Shown: piece by piece, positions 1-10,170 of the stretch | Numbering within the stretch: position 1 is the first letter of the stretch | Layout of the letters: each line of letters begins with the position of its first letter | Assembly (NCBI GenBank): GCA_021734345.1 | Contig: JAIPJC010000012.1 | Coordinates: forward strand, 1-42,227 | Origin: Kiritimatiellales bacterium | GTDB taxonomy: Bacteria; Verrucomicrobiota; Kiritimatiellia; Kiritimatiellales; Pontiellaceae | Length of the DNA: 42,227 bases | Reading direction: 5' to 3' | Notes under the pieces: generated by a model | What the model was told of the DNA's origin: nothing | The model's input: only the letters and a program-made list of their open reading frames with translations | Databases searched by the model: none | Position numbers and translations under genes: made by a program

Positions 1-153
1 CGCGAGACGCAGGATTTTCATCTTCGCGTACGCGATGGCTACCACCAACTCGCCAGCCGCGAGCCGGAACGCTTTCGCATCATTGATGCGGATCAGGCCA
101 TTGAGGCCGTGGCTTGCAAGGTTTGGAACGCGGTCAAGGAGGCGTTGCTCTAG
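1..153 (+). CDS. tmk: Thymidylate kinase, C-terminal 50 residues (5' end outside window)
   Basis: The reading frame is open from base 1 to the TAG at 151-153. The translated end contains the family's signature FHLRVRDGYHQLA, then EPERFRIIDAD and a C-terminal helix ending KEALL. This is the usual C-terminus of bacterial dTMP kinase, which phosphorylates dTMP to dTDP with ATP in the cytoplasm. The catalytic P-loop and LID lie outside the window. holB starts 2 bp after the stop, and its Shine-Dalgarno (AAGGAGG, 136-142) is inside this gene, so tmk and holB are co-transcribed, a common pairing in bacteria. Confidence 0.88.
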   Translation, partial: RETQDFHLRVRDGYHQLASREPERFRIIDADQAIEAVACKVWNAVKEALL

Positions 154-155
154 CC

Positions 156-1139
156 ATGGATGCGATCGACCAGTATGCCGAAGCGTGGGAGGGAATCCGC
201 AAAAGTTTCGAATCCGGCCGCATGGCCCATGCCTATGTGATCGTCGGCTCGCCGCGCGGCAACGCACTGCAATTTGCCGAAGCCTTCCTGAAACTGCTCT
301 TTTGCGAGAGCGCCGATAAACCGTGCAATGCCTGCCCCAGCTGCCACCGGATCGATTCGCACAAGCATGTCGATACGCTGTGGATCGAACCGCAGAGTAC
401 CGCCCGGCAAATCAAGGCGGATGAAGTCCGCGGCCTGGTGCACCGCATGACGCAAACCTCGTTCGAGGGCGGTTGGAAGGCCGGGATTCTGGTCTCGGCC
501 GACTGCATGAATACGAATTCGGCAAACGTACTGCTGAAAACACTGGAAGAGCCGCCCAAGAAGACCATCCTGCTGCTGCTCACCGATTCGCCCCAGTCGT
601 TGCTTCCCACCATTGTGTCGCGTTGCCAGAAAATCGTTCTTTCCGATGGGAAAGCCGGTGTGCTGGAGGAACTGTGGAGATCGCCGCTGATGGATCTACT
701 GCGCGGACTTCCGCCGAACGGCGGGCTGGCGGCGGCACGGTTGGCCGGAACGCTCAAGTCCATTCTCGACACGGTGAAGGCTGCGATTTCCGATGCCGTC
801 GAGGAAGAGCTGGGCGGCGGCGACGAGGCGCTTGATGAAACCAAGTTGAAGGAGATCCTCGCCGCCCGCACCAACGCACGGCTCAAGGAGGTGCAGGGCG
901 AGGTATTCCGCGTGATGCTTGATTGGCACCGCGACATCCTCATGTTTGTTTCCAAGGTGGATGCCGCGCATTTGATCTTTCCGAAGGATTTGAACGCGCT
1001 TGCCGAACAGGCCAAGCAACACACGCAGCCGTCCGCCTTGCAGGCGATCCAGGTGGTGGAAGGCATGGCGCGCCGCCTCGACCGCAACATCCCGGACACG
1101 CAGATCTTCGACGAAGCGTTCCGGAAGCTTATTCGCTGA
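156..1139 (+). CDS. holB: DNA polymerase III, delta' subunit
   Basis: 327 aa clamp-loader subunit of the AAA+ DnaX/HolB family. The start at 156 is chosen because AAGGAGG lies 13 nt upstream and the product then begins MDAIDQYAEAWEGI, a normal HolB N-terminus; a longer frame from 114 would overlap tmk deeply. The N-terminal AAA+ region shows AHAYVIVGSPRGNA where an ATPase would have a P-loop with Lys-Ser/Thr, so the site is degenerate, as expected for delta'. It continues with a four-Cys zinc module (LLFC, CNACPSC), then the SRC sensor (IVSRCQKI) and LKTLEEPP. It is the second gene of a tmk-holB operon. Its 3' end overlaps the convergent aroQ by 11 bp. Confidence 0.93.
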   Translation: MDAIDQYAEAWEGIRKSFESGRMAHAYVIVGSPRGNALQFAEAFLKLLFCESADKPCNACPSCHRIDSHKHVDTLWIEPQSTARQIKADEVRGLVHRMTQTSFEGGWKAGILVSADCMNTNSANVLLKTLEEPPKKTILLLLTDSPQSLLPTIVSRCQKIVLSDGKAGVLEELWRSPLMDLLRGLPPNGGLAAARLAGTLKSILDTVKAAISDAVEEELGGGDEALDETKLKEILAARTNARLKEVQGEVFRVMLDWHRDILMFVSKVDAAHLIFPKDLNALAEQAKQHTQPSALQAIQVVEGMARRLDRNIPDTQIFDEAFRKLIR

Positions 1140-1575
1140 GTTCGCAGACAAGCGCGCGCAGGGCGAGGATGTAGCCGAAGCCTTGGAATCCCATCAACTG
1201 GCCGATGCACGCCGAAGCCGTCAGGCTCTTGTGGCGGATCTCTTCGCGCCGATGGGTATTGCTCAGATGGACTTCCACGGCGGGCACCGCATCGGCGACG
1301 GCCTTGAGCGCATCGGCCACGCCCAGGCTGGTGTGGGTGAGGGCCGCCGGATTGATGATGATCCCGTCGTATTTCCCCCGCGTGTCGCCGATCCATGTGA
1401 TGAGTTCCGCTTCCGAATTGGTTTGGCGGAAGTCGATTTGGATGTCGGGTCCGAGCTGGCTGGCGCAGGCATTCATTTCCGCCTCGATATCGGCCAGCGT
1501 TTCGTAGCCGTAGATTTCCGGCTCGCGGGTTCCCAGCAGGTTCAGGTTTGGTCCGTTCAACACAAGTATCTTCAT
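1129..1575 (-). CDS. aroQ: 3-Dehydroquinate dehydratase, type II
   Basis: 148 aa, the normal length for the dodecameric type II enzyme that removes water from 3-dehydroquinate in the shikimate pathway. It begins MKILVLNGPNLNLLGTREPEIYG, with the flexible-loop Arg and the catalytic Tyr, followed by the INPAA and VHLSN motifs (catalytic Asn and His). The start at 1575 is preferred over an in-frame ATG 12 nt upstream because that ATG lies within the Shine-Dalgarno (GGAGG, 5 nt before the chosen start). It is a single gene here, tail to tail with holB and sharing 11 bp. It supplies chorismate precursors used by trpE/trpG about 38 kb away. Confidence 0.95.
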   Translation of the reverse strand: MKILVLNGPNLNLLGTREPEIYGYETLADIEAEMNACASQLGPDIQIDFRQTNSEAELITWIGDTRGKYDGIIINPAALTHTSLGVADALKAVADAVPAVEVHLSNTHRREEIRHKSLTASACIGQLMGFQGFGYILALRALVCELSE

Positions 1576-1605
1576 GGCGTCCTCCAAGTCGGGGAGCAGG
1601 TTAGT

Positions 1606-2223
1606 TTACTCCCCGTCGGGAAACAAGGATAAGTCGATCTGCTCGTCGGCCGGTTCGAGGCAGGTGGGATCGTCGTTGGAAACCTTGTTGACGCGGCGGG
1701 AAACGGGGCGTGCAACCAGGGTCGGCGCAGGTCCAAGGGGTTGGAAATCGTCGAAATAGCGCCACCAAAGGTTGGCCGGAACAATGACGGGCATGCGGTG
1801 GTGGATGCCGCGCATATTGGCATCGGCGGCGCGGGTGATGACGACGCATCGGTCGTCGCGCCATAGGCCGGCGAAGGCGAAAAGCGATTTGTCCGGTAGC
1901 TGGAAATAGTAGGGTTCCTTGCCTTTCCATTCGTAGAAGCCATCCGCAGGAACCAGGCAGCGGTTGCGGGTGATAAGATCCTTGAACATCGGCCGCTCGT
2001 TCAGGGTTTCGGTGCGGGCATTGATGACGGGTGCGGTGGATTTCGGATTGGCAAACCCCCAGATGTACGCTTCGACCCGGTTGGGTGCGGCTTGCCGGAT
2101 CATGGCGACCGTCTGGGTCGGGGCGATGTTGTAGCGGCCATGGAAGAGCGGGGGCAGTTCGATTTCTCCGAGTTGCTCCAGCACTTCCTTTCTGCTCTTG
2201 GTTTGTGTAAAGCGTCCGCACAT
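1606..2223 (-). CDS. SRAP-domain protein (HMCES/YedK family), abasic-site DNA-protein crosslink sensor
   Basis: 205 aa. The start is fixed by function: the protein must begin Met-Cys so that Cys2 becomes N-terminal, and the frame from 2223 gives MCGRFTQ. An upstream in-frame ATG would bury that Cys. Conserved family sites are visible: NIAPTQ (about 32-37), Asn68 in VINARTE, Glu98 in GFYEW, and His141 in HHRMPV. The family crosslinks covalently to abasic sites in single-stranded DNA to shield replication forks. No good Shine-Dalgarno is seen before this start. The gap to aroQ is 30 bp, so the two may be co-transcribed from upstream of this gene. Confidence 0.92.
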   Translation of the reverse strand: MCGRFTQTKSRKEVLEQLGEIELPPLFHGRYNIAPTQTVAMIRQAAPNRVEAYIWGFANPKSTAPVINARTETLNERPMFKDLITRNRCLVPADGFYEWKGKEPYYFQLPDKSLFAFAGLWRDDRCVVITRAADANMRGIHHRMPVIVPANLWWRYFDDFQPLGPAPTLVARPVSRRVNKVSNDDPTCLEPADEQIDLSLFPDGE

Positions 2224-2264
2224 GGGGGAGAGGTTGAACCACGGATGGATGCGAATCAACTCCC

Positions 2265-2299
2265 ATTACGAAGTACGTATTACGCAATACGTATTGCGT
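2265..2299. repeat. Heptamer array A1 with 20-bp perfect palindrome
   Basis: Five consecutive 7-nt units can be read: attacga, agtacgt, attacgc, aatacgt, attgcgt. The core at 2281-2300 is a perfect 20-bp palindrome (TACGCAATAC followed by its complement). It lies between the divergent SRAP and FAH-family genes. The same unit family recurs at 37613-37690 and 39159-39219. TTGCGT at 2294-2299 also serves as a plausible -35 box for the downstream gene. Confidence 0.75.
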
Positions 2300-2321
2300 A
2301 TCTTCTCCATCGCGCTACTCT
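2294..2321 (+). promoter_or_regulatory. Probable sigma-70 promoter of the FAH-family gene
   Basis: TTGCGT (2294-2299), a 16-nt spacer, then TACTCT (2316-2321), about 28 nt before the start codon. The -35 box is part of the heptamer array. This is pattern reading only. Confidence 0.4.
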
Positions 2322-2348
2322 GTCGAAAATCACTATTTGGAGGACAAC

Positions 2349-3197
2349 ATGAAACTGGTTCGGTTTGGTGAAAAGGGGAAAGAGCGTCCGGGCGTTTGGA
2401 TGGACGATGGGCGGATTCTGGATGTGCGCGCGCTGGCGTTCCATATCGAGGATTACAACGGGCATTTTTTTACGCACCATGGATTGGCGCAGTTGGCGGC
2501 GCTGGTAAACGATCCCGGCGCAACGTTCATCGATGCCGCCGGCGTACGGCTAGGGTCGCCGGTGGCGCGGCCATCGAAGATGGTCTGCGTTGGGGCGAAC
2601 TATGCCGCGCATGCCAAGGAATTTGGCCGCGATATTCCAAAGGAACCGATCCTGTTTTCCAAAGCCACGACGGCGATCAACGGCCCGAACGATCCGATCA
2701 TGGTTCCGGACGGCGCGCAGGTGGTCGACAGCGAGGCGGAGCTTGCGGTGGTGATCGGAAAAACGGCATCCAAGGTTGGGAAAGAAGATGCAATGGATTA
2801 TGTCGCGGGCTACACGGTCGTCAACGACGTCACTGAGCGGATCGTACAGAAGTCCAATGGCCAATGGTTCCGTGGCAAGGGGTTCGATACCTTTTGTCCA
2901 ATCGGCCCGTTTCTTGTAACGCCGGACGAGATCCCGGATTTGGGTGATTTGCGCGTGTGGCAAAAACTCAATGGCGAAACGCTGCAGGATGGCAACACAG
3001 CCGATCTTATGTTCAGCATTCCGTTTCTGATCGAGTATATCTCGCAAGGAATGACGCTGCTTCCGGGCGATGTCATTTCCACGGGCACGCCGCCGGGCAT
3101 TGGTTCGGCGCGCAACCCGCAGGTGCTGATGAAGGCCGGCGACGTGGTCGAGGTCGGCGTGGATGGAGTGGGGGCGCAGCGCTCCGAGGTTCGATAG
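2349..3197 (+). CDS. Fumarylacetoacetate hydrolase (FAH) family protein
   Basis: 282 aa soluble enzyme. The start at 2349 follows TTGGAGG with 5-nt spacing; an ATG 12 nt earlier overlaps that Shine-Dalgarno. Family motifs are KMVCVGANYAAHAKE (about 75), the metal-binding Glu-x-Glu in SEAELAVVIGK, the Asp in VVNDVTER, KGFDTFCPIGP, and GDVISTGTPPGIG. The whole sequence resembles the subgroup that includes ureidoglycolate lyase and 2,4-diketo-3-deoxy-L-fuconate/rhamnonate hydrolases, which act on beta-diketo acids with a divalent metal. The exact substrate cannot be told from sequence, and no sugar or purine pathway genes are adjacent. It is monocistronic, ending in a terminator shared with the convergent autotransporter. 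Confidence 0.85.
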   Translation: MKLVRFGEKGKERPGVWMDDGRILDVRALAFHIEDYNGHFFTHHGLAQLAALVNDPGATFIDAAGVRLGSPVARPSKMVCVGANYAAHAKEFGRDIPKEPILFSKATTAINGPNDPIMVPDGAQVVDSEAELAVVIGKTASKVGKEDAMDYVAGYTVVNDVTERIVQKSNGQWFRGKGFDTFCPIGPFLVTPDEIPDLGDLRVWQKLNGETLQDGNTADLMFSIPFLIEYISQGMTLLPGDVISTGTPPGIGSARNPQVLMKAGDVVEVGVDGVGAQRSEVR

Positions 3198-3213
3198 CAG
3201 GCGAGACGCCTGC
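3197..3213. repeat. Short palindrome GCAGGCG-aga-CGCCTGC
   Basis: 7-bp perfect arms around a 3-nt loop, beginning in the FAH stop codon and followed by GGTAC. The same GCAGGC...GCCTGC theme and a GGTAC appear in the repeat cluster at 37046-37089, suggesting a dispersed intergenic repeat family. Confidence 0.6.
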
Positions 3214-3220
3214 GGTACGA

Positions 3221-3248
3221 AAAAGGGATCGCCGAGGCGATCCCTTTT
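3221..3248. terminator. Bidirectional rho-independent terminator
   Basis: A 12-bp perfect stem (AAAAGGGATCGC, 3221-3232, with its complement 3237-3248) and a CGAG loop. The A-run on one side and T-run on the other let it work for both the FAH gene (+) and the autotransporter (-), which converge here. Confidence 0.85.
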
Positions 3249-3269
3249 CGTTTCCAGGAATTGGGAATC

Positions 3270-6200
3270 CTAGAACTGGTAGCGGATGGATCCGAACATG
3301 GTGTAGTCGGAATAATCGCTGCCGCGCCGGGTGTCGAGGTCGGCGCGCAGTTCCAGGTATTCGGACATCTTGGCAGACATCCCGATTCCCAGTTTCAGAA
3401 TATCCTCTTCAGGAGCCTGGAGTTCCATGGAGTATGTGCCGGTTCCTCCGATGAGGCTGTAGGGCAGGGTTTCATTGCTGGCATTGAACTCGTGCAGCCA
3501 GTGCGCGCTCAGCTCGGGTTTCAAGGTCATTTCGCCCAGTCCCATGTAGACACCGAGGCTGCAGCCGACCGCGCTTTGGACATACAGCGTATCGAAGCTA
3601 TCGACGCTGCGGCCGACGGCGGTGGTCGATTTTTCCTCGTAGGCGTCCTGCTTGTAGTAGTTGCCCAGGATCGAGGCCTGCGGGGTGATGATCAAATAGT
3701 CGCCGATCATCTCCTTTCCTCCGCCAAGGAAGAAGGCGATGTTTTTCGCATCGTAGCTGGCCGTGGTGTCGAACAGGCTGCCGAGCGTATTGTCGATGGA
3801 GCTGCTGCCATAGATGAGGCTGGTGTCGACGAACCAATCCTTCGTGCCGAGCGATGCGTAGATCGCGCCATACGTGGTTTTGGCATCGCTGCTCGCTCCA
3901 TTGTCCTTGTCCACACTCGAGTCGCCCGATCCGCCCGCGATCCCGACGAGGATATTCTCGGCGACGGAGAGGTCGGTTCCGATGAGGAAGCCGTGGGTGC
4001 TGCCGTCGTATCCGTCGAATCCATCGGACGCGCTCTCGTTGAACCGTGTGCCGAATCCGGCGATCCAACCTTGGAGTTCCTGTCCGGCCGAGTGCGGACC
4101 GGCCGCGCCCGCTGGGGCCGTGGCCGCCATGCGCGCACGGGTATTGTCGCCGCGCATGGTCAACTGGTTCGCGAATCCACCGATGCCTTGGTTGATCAGG
4201 TTGTGCGTCGGGACGGAGCTTTGCTTTTCGCCGTAGTAGTCGTTCATGGCGGTATTTCGGCCGTCGGATCCCAAGTCGTTGAGGATATCCCGCATGACTT
4301 GGGCCACATCGTTGCTTCCATCGGCCATTGCATCGATTTCATCTGCCACAGGTTCCAATGGGGTGCCGATCAGACCGGAGCGGGAGGCGATGGATAGGCG
4401 GATCAGGTTGGCGATTGCGATTGTATCGTTGGTAACGATCAGGTTGACGTCGATAAGACTGTCCGGATTGATTACGATGAGGGCCTCATTGTTGAGGCTT
4501 TCAGTAGTGGCGGTATTCCCGTCTACCTTCAGACCGTCAGTTGCCGATACCAAGGTTTGGGCGTATTTGTTGGTTTCCCCCATCCGGACTTCAGTGTCGC
4601 CGAGATCAATTTTGATGGATGTCCCCTTGGCGAATCCAGCGGTGCCTCCTACGACCAGGTTGGTCGTGGGACTGTTGGTGCTGATACCCAGCACGAGGGT
4701 CGAGAATTCGTCTTGGTCATAGTTCCCGGAAACCGTGACCTGCGATCCCGAACCGATTTCCAACTCACCCTTGGAGAGCGAGAGGTTCCCGTCAATATGC
4801 GCCGTGGCGGCTTCCAGTACGCGGAACGCATTGTCCCCGGAAATATTGGTCGCGGAATTCCCGACGAACAGGTTGTTCCAGACGTTCAGGGTTGAATTGG
4901 AGCCGCTGACGGAGATCCAGTTGTTGCTGGATGCAAACCCGATGTAGGCATCGTTGGTGATGTTGACCAAGGCTCCGCTTTCGGCGGAAAGCGAGTTGAG
5001 GCCGCCTCCATATCCTGCATACAGGTTGCTTGCAACGTTGAAGATGGAATTGGTGCCGGAGACGACAATGGCGTTGTTGCGGCTGTTGGTTCCAAAGCCG
5101 ACGAAGGCATTCCCGTAGACCGTCGTAAGCGCGTCGGTAATTTCCAGTTGGTTGTTGCTGCCTTCCTTGCCTACATACAGATCGTTCGCGATGTTGAGCG
5201 TTGAATTGCTCCCGTAGACACCCACCGTGTTGTCGTGGCTGTTCGTATTCGCGCCAATGATTAGGTCATGGTTCAGATTGGCGGTGCCTTCGCTGATTTC
5301 CAGCTTGTTGTTGCTGGCGGCCTTGGCCCCGACAACCAGGTTGCTTTCCACAGTGAACACGGCATTGGAGCCGGTTAGCTTCAGTGTGTTGTTGTTCGCA
5401 TCGGAGCCGATAGTCGCCAAGGAGAGAACATGGACGGTTGCGTTGCTGGAGATGGTCAACGTGTTATTGCTTCCTTCCGATCCCACAATCAGATTGTTCG
5501 TGATGTTCAGGAAGGAGTTTGTCCCAGCGAACCCCTCTAGAAGACCGGTGTTGCTGCCGCTCTTGAGGCCAAGGACAAGGTTGTTGGCGACGTCGATTTT
5601 GCCGCCGCCAAGAATCTTCATATGGTTGCTGGACGAATCCTTGTTGCCGATGACCAGATCGTTTCCGACAAATACCCGTGAAGCCATCCCGGTTGCCGTC
5701 AGGGTGTTTCCGGTGGATTTGGCGGATTGACCGACAACCAAATTGGTTTCGGTCGTTGCGAAGCCGCCGTTCTTGACGGTCAGGCTATTGGCGCCGGTGC
5801 CATAGCCGACGTGGAGGATATCGGTGCCCGTGTTCCAGATCGCGTTGTTGGTGGCGAGGCTGCCGTTCAGGGCGATTCCAATGCCGCCTTCGACTTGGTT
5901 GGTGTTGCTCAGTGTGCCACCCAGTTCCAAGGTGGATCCTTTTTTAAGAAGGATATTGGTGGAAACGGTTGCGAAGTCCCAGTCGATGGTTTGCAGCGTA
6001 CCGCCGGAATTGACATTGAGTCGGTTGTTGAGGTCGTTTGTTGCTGTGCCAATGCTGATGCCGTTGCCCACAAACAGGGTTCCGCCACTGTTCACATTAA
6101 CCGCGTTGTTAGATCCGCTGTTGGAGCCAATGGCTAGGTTGTTCGTGACATATAGCAGCGAGTTCTTACCGCTGATCGTCACCGTGTTGCCGACCAGATT

Positions 6201-8147
6201 GCTAGTGGCGCCTATGTCGGCATTGAAAGCATTGGCTTTTCCCCCTTGGCTGATTGTAAGGGTGTTGCTGGAGCTGTTCTGGCCTACATAGAAGGCCCCG
6301 CCGACATTGAGTATGGAGTTGGCGCCCGTGACAACAGTCGAATTGTTGTTGCTGGTTGCCCCGATAACCAGGTCGATCCCAATATTGGCGGTGCCGCCTT
6401 TGATCGAGAGGGAATTGTTTTCCCCGTTTTCGCCTACGGTCAGGTTGGCAAGTGCGTTGAAGGTGGAGTTGCTGCCCAGTACATCAAGCAGGTTGTCGTT
6501 GGAGGATTGTCCGAAAACGACATCGTTGGAGAATGTGACCGATGCGCCTTCCTTTAAATAGAATTTATTGCTTCCTCCGGTTTGGCCGACCGTCAGGCCC
6601 GATGCGGTAAGGACGGTATTGCTTCCGGTAACTGTTGCGGTATTGCTGGCCCCTTCGACGCCGATCATCAGGTTCCCGTCTACCGTAGTGGTGCCGCCTT
6701 GGAGCGTCATGGTGTTGCTGCTTCCCAGTTTGCCGACGATCAGGTCGTTGGCAACCGATACGGTTGTATTCGACCCGGAAACGGTCATGGTGTTGCTTTT
6801 GGCTCCGGTTTCACGGCCAATGATAATGTTTTCCTTTGCGACAAGTTTTCCGCCTTCTTCGATATTCAGATGGTTGCTGCTGCCGTTGGCGCCAATTACG
6901 ATATTGGTCTGGACAGAGAGCTGTCCGCCGCTGCGGACATAAACCTTGTTCCCGGATGCTCCAGGGGTGTTGCCGACGTACAAGACGCCATCGATATCGG
7001 CAGATCCGCTTTCTTCGATGGTGAGAGAGTTGTTGTCACTCTTGCTTCCGATGTATGTAGTACCTTGTGCTTTCAGGTGTGAGTTGGTTCCGCTGACGAG
7101 CAGTTCGTTGTTGTTCGACTCGTATCCGACATATAGGGATGTTCCTGCACCATTGGTGATGGCGGCTCCATCCTGAAGGACGAGCTTGTTTCCGTTGGTC
7201 ACGTAGCCGATATACATGTCGCCCGTTGTTGTCCATGATGCGCCCGGTCCGTCGAGAGTGATGTCAATGTTCCTATCGAGGGAGGCTGTTGCCAGGACTC
7301 CTCCGAGTTGCAGCGAAGCGCCGCTACTGATGTTGAATCCGTTGGTGGTGGTGTCGAGATCCATCCCCTCGATAATGCCCAGATGTCCTCCGCTGGCCAC
7401 GTTGATGGAGTTGGGCGCTCCATTGATGGTGGTTGCACCAAGGATGATTGCCGAGCCACCGGAATTGATGAGCAGACGGTTGTTTGTGGAATTGGTTGAT
7501 CCGATTTGGAGTTCGTTGCCGACGGTCAGGGTTGCGCCGCTGTCAACCGTCATCGTATTGTCGGAGCCAGCGGTTCCAATCAGGAGGTCGCCAGCGAGAT
7601 CCAGAGTGGTATCGGTTCCCGAGAGTGTAACCGACCCCGTTTCGTTGGACTGGGTTCCAATGAGGAGAGTTTCTGCTGTTGCCGTAGTTCCGGATCCCAA
7701 GGAAAGGGAGGCCGTTTCGTTTGTGCTTCCGACGGAAATTCCGCCGCCAACCAAGCTGGTGTTCATGTCGCCGACGTAGATGCTCGCACCGTCTTTGATT
7801 ACGAGGGTGTTTCCCGTGCTGTCAACGGATCCAACCACCATGCTGGCCGTGGCGCGCAGGTAGGATCCTGTTCCGGTGATGATAACGGAGTTTTCGCTGG
7901 CATCCTTGGAGCCGATAAAGGCCTTGTCGACGGTGACTGATCCGGCGTTGGTGACGATCAGGCTGTTGCCTTGGAAGTTGATGCCGACATTGAGGGCGGG
8001 GGCATTGGTCGAAGAGTTGTCGATTTTCAGGAATGCTCCACCATCGGCATCCACATTAATATTTGCAAATGCCGTGGATCCAGCGAGAAGTACGATTCCC
8101 AGCAGCAGTGCTTTTGATCCGTGGTGGTAAGGTTTGTTCGGTTTCAT
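3270..8147 (-). CDS. Giant autotransporter (type Va) with N-rich beta-helix passenger
   Basis: 1625 aa. The start at 8147 follows GGGAGA about 10 nt upstream and gives a clean signal peptide (MKPNKPYHHGSKALLLGIVLLAGSTAFA, cut near residue 28); in-frame starts up to 8249 would add a non-signal N-terminus. Residues about 30-1270 are tens of degenerate repeats of roughly 25-35 aa built on the pattern L-x-V/I-G-x(3)-S-N-N-T/S-L-x-I-S/x-G. This is the sequence style of right-handed beta-helix passengers with stacked Asn ladders. Residues about 1350-1625 form the translocator beta-barrel: GWIAGFGTRF near its start, alternating strands, and a terminal GSIRYQF ending in Phe as the BAM machinery requires. 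It is likely a surface-exposed or released adhesin-like protein; no catalytic motif was seen in the passenger. It stands alone, divergent from pyrG. Confidence 0.9.
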   Translation of the reverse strand: MKPNKPYHHGSKALLLGIVLLAGSTAFANINVDADGGAFLKIDNSSTNAPALNVGINFQGNSLIVTNAGSVTVDKAFIGSKDASENSVIITGTGSYLRATASMVVGSVDSTGNTLVIKDGASIYVGDMNTSLVGGGISVGSTNETASLSLGSGTTATAETLLIGTQSNETGSVTLSGTDTTLDLAGDLLIGTAGSDNTMTVDSGATLTVGNELQIGSTNSTNNRLLINSGGSAIILGATTINGAPNSINVASGGHLGIIEGMDLDTTTNGFNISSGASLQLGGVLATASLDRNIDITLDGPGASWTTTGDMYIGYVTNGNKLVLQDGAAITNGAGTSLYVGYESNNNELLVSGTNSHLKAQGTTYIGSKSDNNSLTIEESGSADIDGVLYVGNTPGASGNKVYVRSGGQLSVQTNIVIGANGSSNHLNIEEGGKLVAKENIIIGRETGAKSNTMTVSGSNTTVSVANDLIVGKLGSSNTMTLQGGTTTVDGNLMIGVEGASNTATVTGSNTVLTASGLTVGQTGGSNKFYLKEGASVTFSNDVVFGQSSNDNLLDVLGSNSTFNALANLTVGENGENNSLSIKGGTANIGIDLVIGATSNNNSTVVTGANSILNVGGAFYVGQNSSSNTLTISQGGKANAFNADIGATSNLVGNTVTISGKNSLLYVTNNLAIGSNSGSNNAVNVNSGGTLFVGNGISIGTATNDLNNRLNVNSGGTLQTIDWDFATVSTNILLKKGSTLELGGTLSNTNQVEGGIGIALNGSLATNNAIWNTGTDILHVGYGTGANSLTVKNGGFATTETNLVVGQSAKSTGNTLTATGMASRVFVGNDLVIGNKDSSSNHMKILGGGKIDVANNLVLGLKSGSNTGLLEGFAGTNSFLNITNNLIVGSEGSNNTLTISSNATVHVLSLATIGSDANNNTLKLTGSNAVFTVESNLVVGAKAASNNKLEISEGTANLNHDLIIGANTNSHDNTVGVYGSNSTLNIANDLYVGKEGSNNQLEITDALTTVYGNAFVGFGTNSRNNAIVVSGTNSIFNVASNLYAGYGGGLNSLSAESGALVNITNDAYIGFASSNNWISVSGSNSTLNVWNNLFVGNSATNISGDNAFRVLEAATAHIDGNLSLSKGELEIGSGSQVTVSGNYDQDEFSTLVLGISTNSPTTNLVVGGTAGFAKGTSIKIDLGDTEVRMGETNKYAQTLVSATDGLKVDGNTATTESLNNEALIVINPDSLIDVNLIVTNDTIAIANLIRLSIASRSGLIGTPLEPVADEIDAMADGSNDVAQVMRDILNDLGSDGRNTAMNDYYGEKQSSVPTHNLINQGIGGFANQLTMRGDNTRARMAATAPAGAAGPHSAGQELQGWIAGFGTRFNESASDGFDGYDGSTHGFLIGTDLSVAENILVGIAGGSGDSSVDKDNGASSDAKTTYGAIYASLGTKDWFVDTSLIYGSSSIDNTLGSLFDTTASYDAKNIAFFLGGGKEMIGDYLIITPQASILGNYYKQDAYEEKSTTAVGRSVDSFDTLYVQSAVGCSLGVYMGLGEMTLKPELSAHWLHEFNASNETLPYSLIGGTGTYSMELQAPEEDILKLGIGMSAKMSEYLELRADLDTRRGSDYSDYTMFGSIRYQF

Positions 8148-10029
<1,882 letters not shown>

Positions 10030-10141
10030 CCCCCGTTTTCAAGCCTGCTTTCCGGTTGGAAAACGGCAAATCAGATTGCATCCGCACCCCCCAAAAAAAC
10101 GGGCTTCGGGCTTGGTTCCGCCGAATCGGGTGGGGTATGTT
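10030..10141 (+). promoter_or_regulatory. pyrG-cimA intergenic region with probable cimA promoter
   Basis: TTGGTT (10112-10117), an 18-nt spacer, then TATGTT (10136-10141), followed by TCCTG and CCTTT, resembles the promoters of hisI, trpE, infA and hisF in this window. Upstream, CCGTTTTC (10033-10040) and GAAAACGG (10059-10066) form an 8-bp inverted repeat that may end the pyrG transcript, but it lacks a U-tract. Confidence 0.4.
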
Positions 10142-10170
10142 TCCTGCCTTTGGAAAGTCAGGTGCAATCT

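Noticed and set aside
3261-4397. 378-codon plus-strand frame at the autotransporter 3' end
   Set aside because: Antisense of the beta-barrel domain; translation is low-complexity and lacks a ribosome site.
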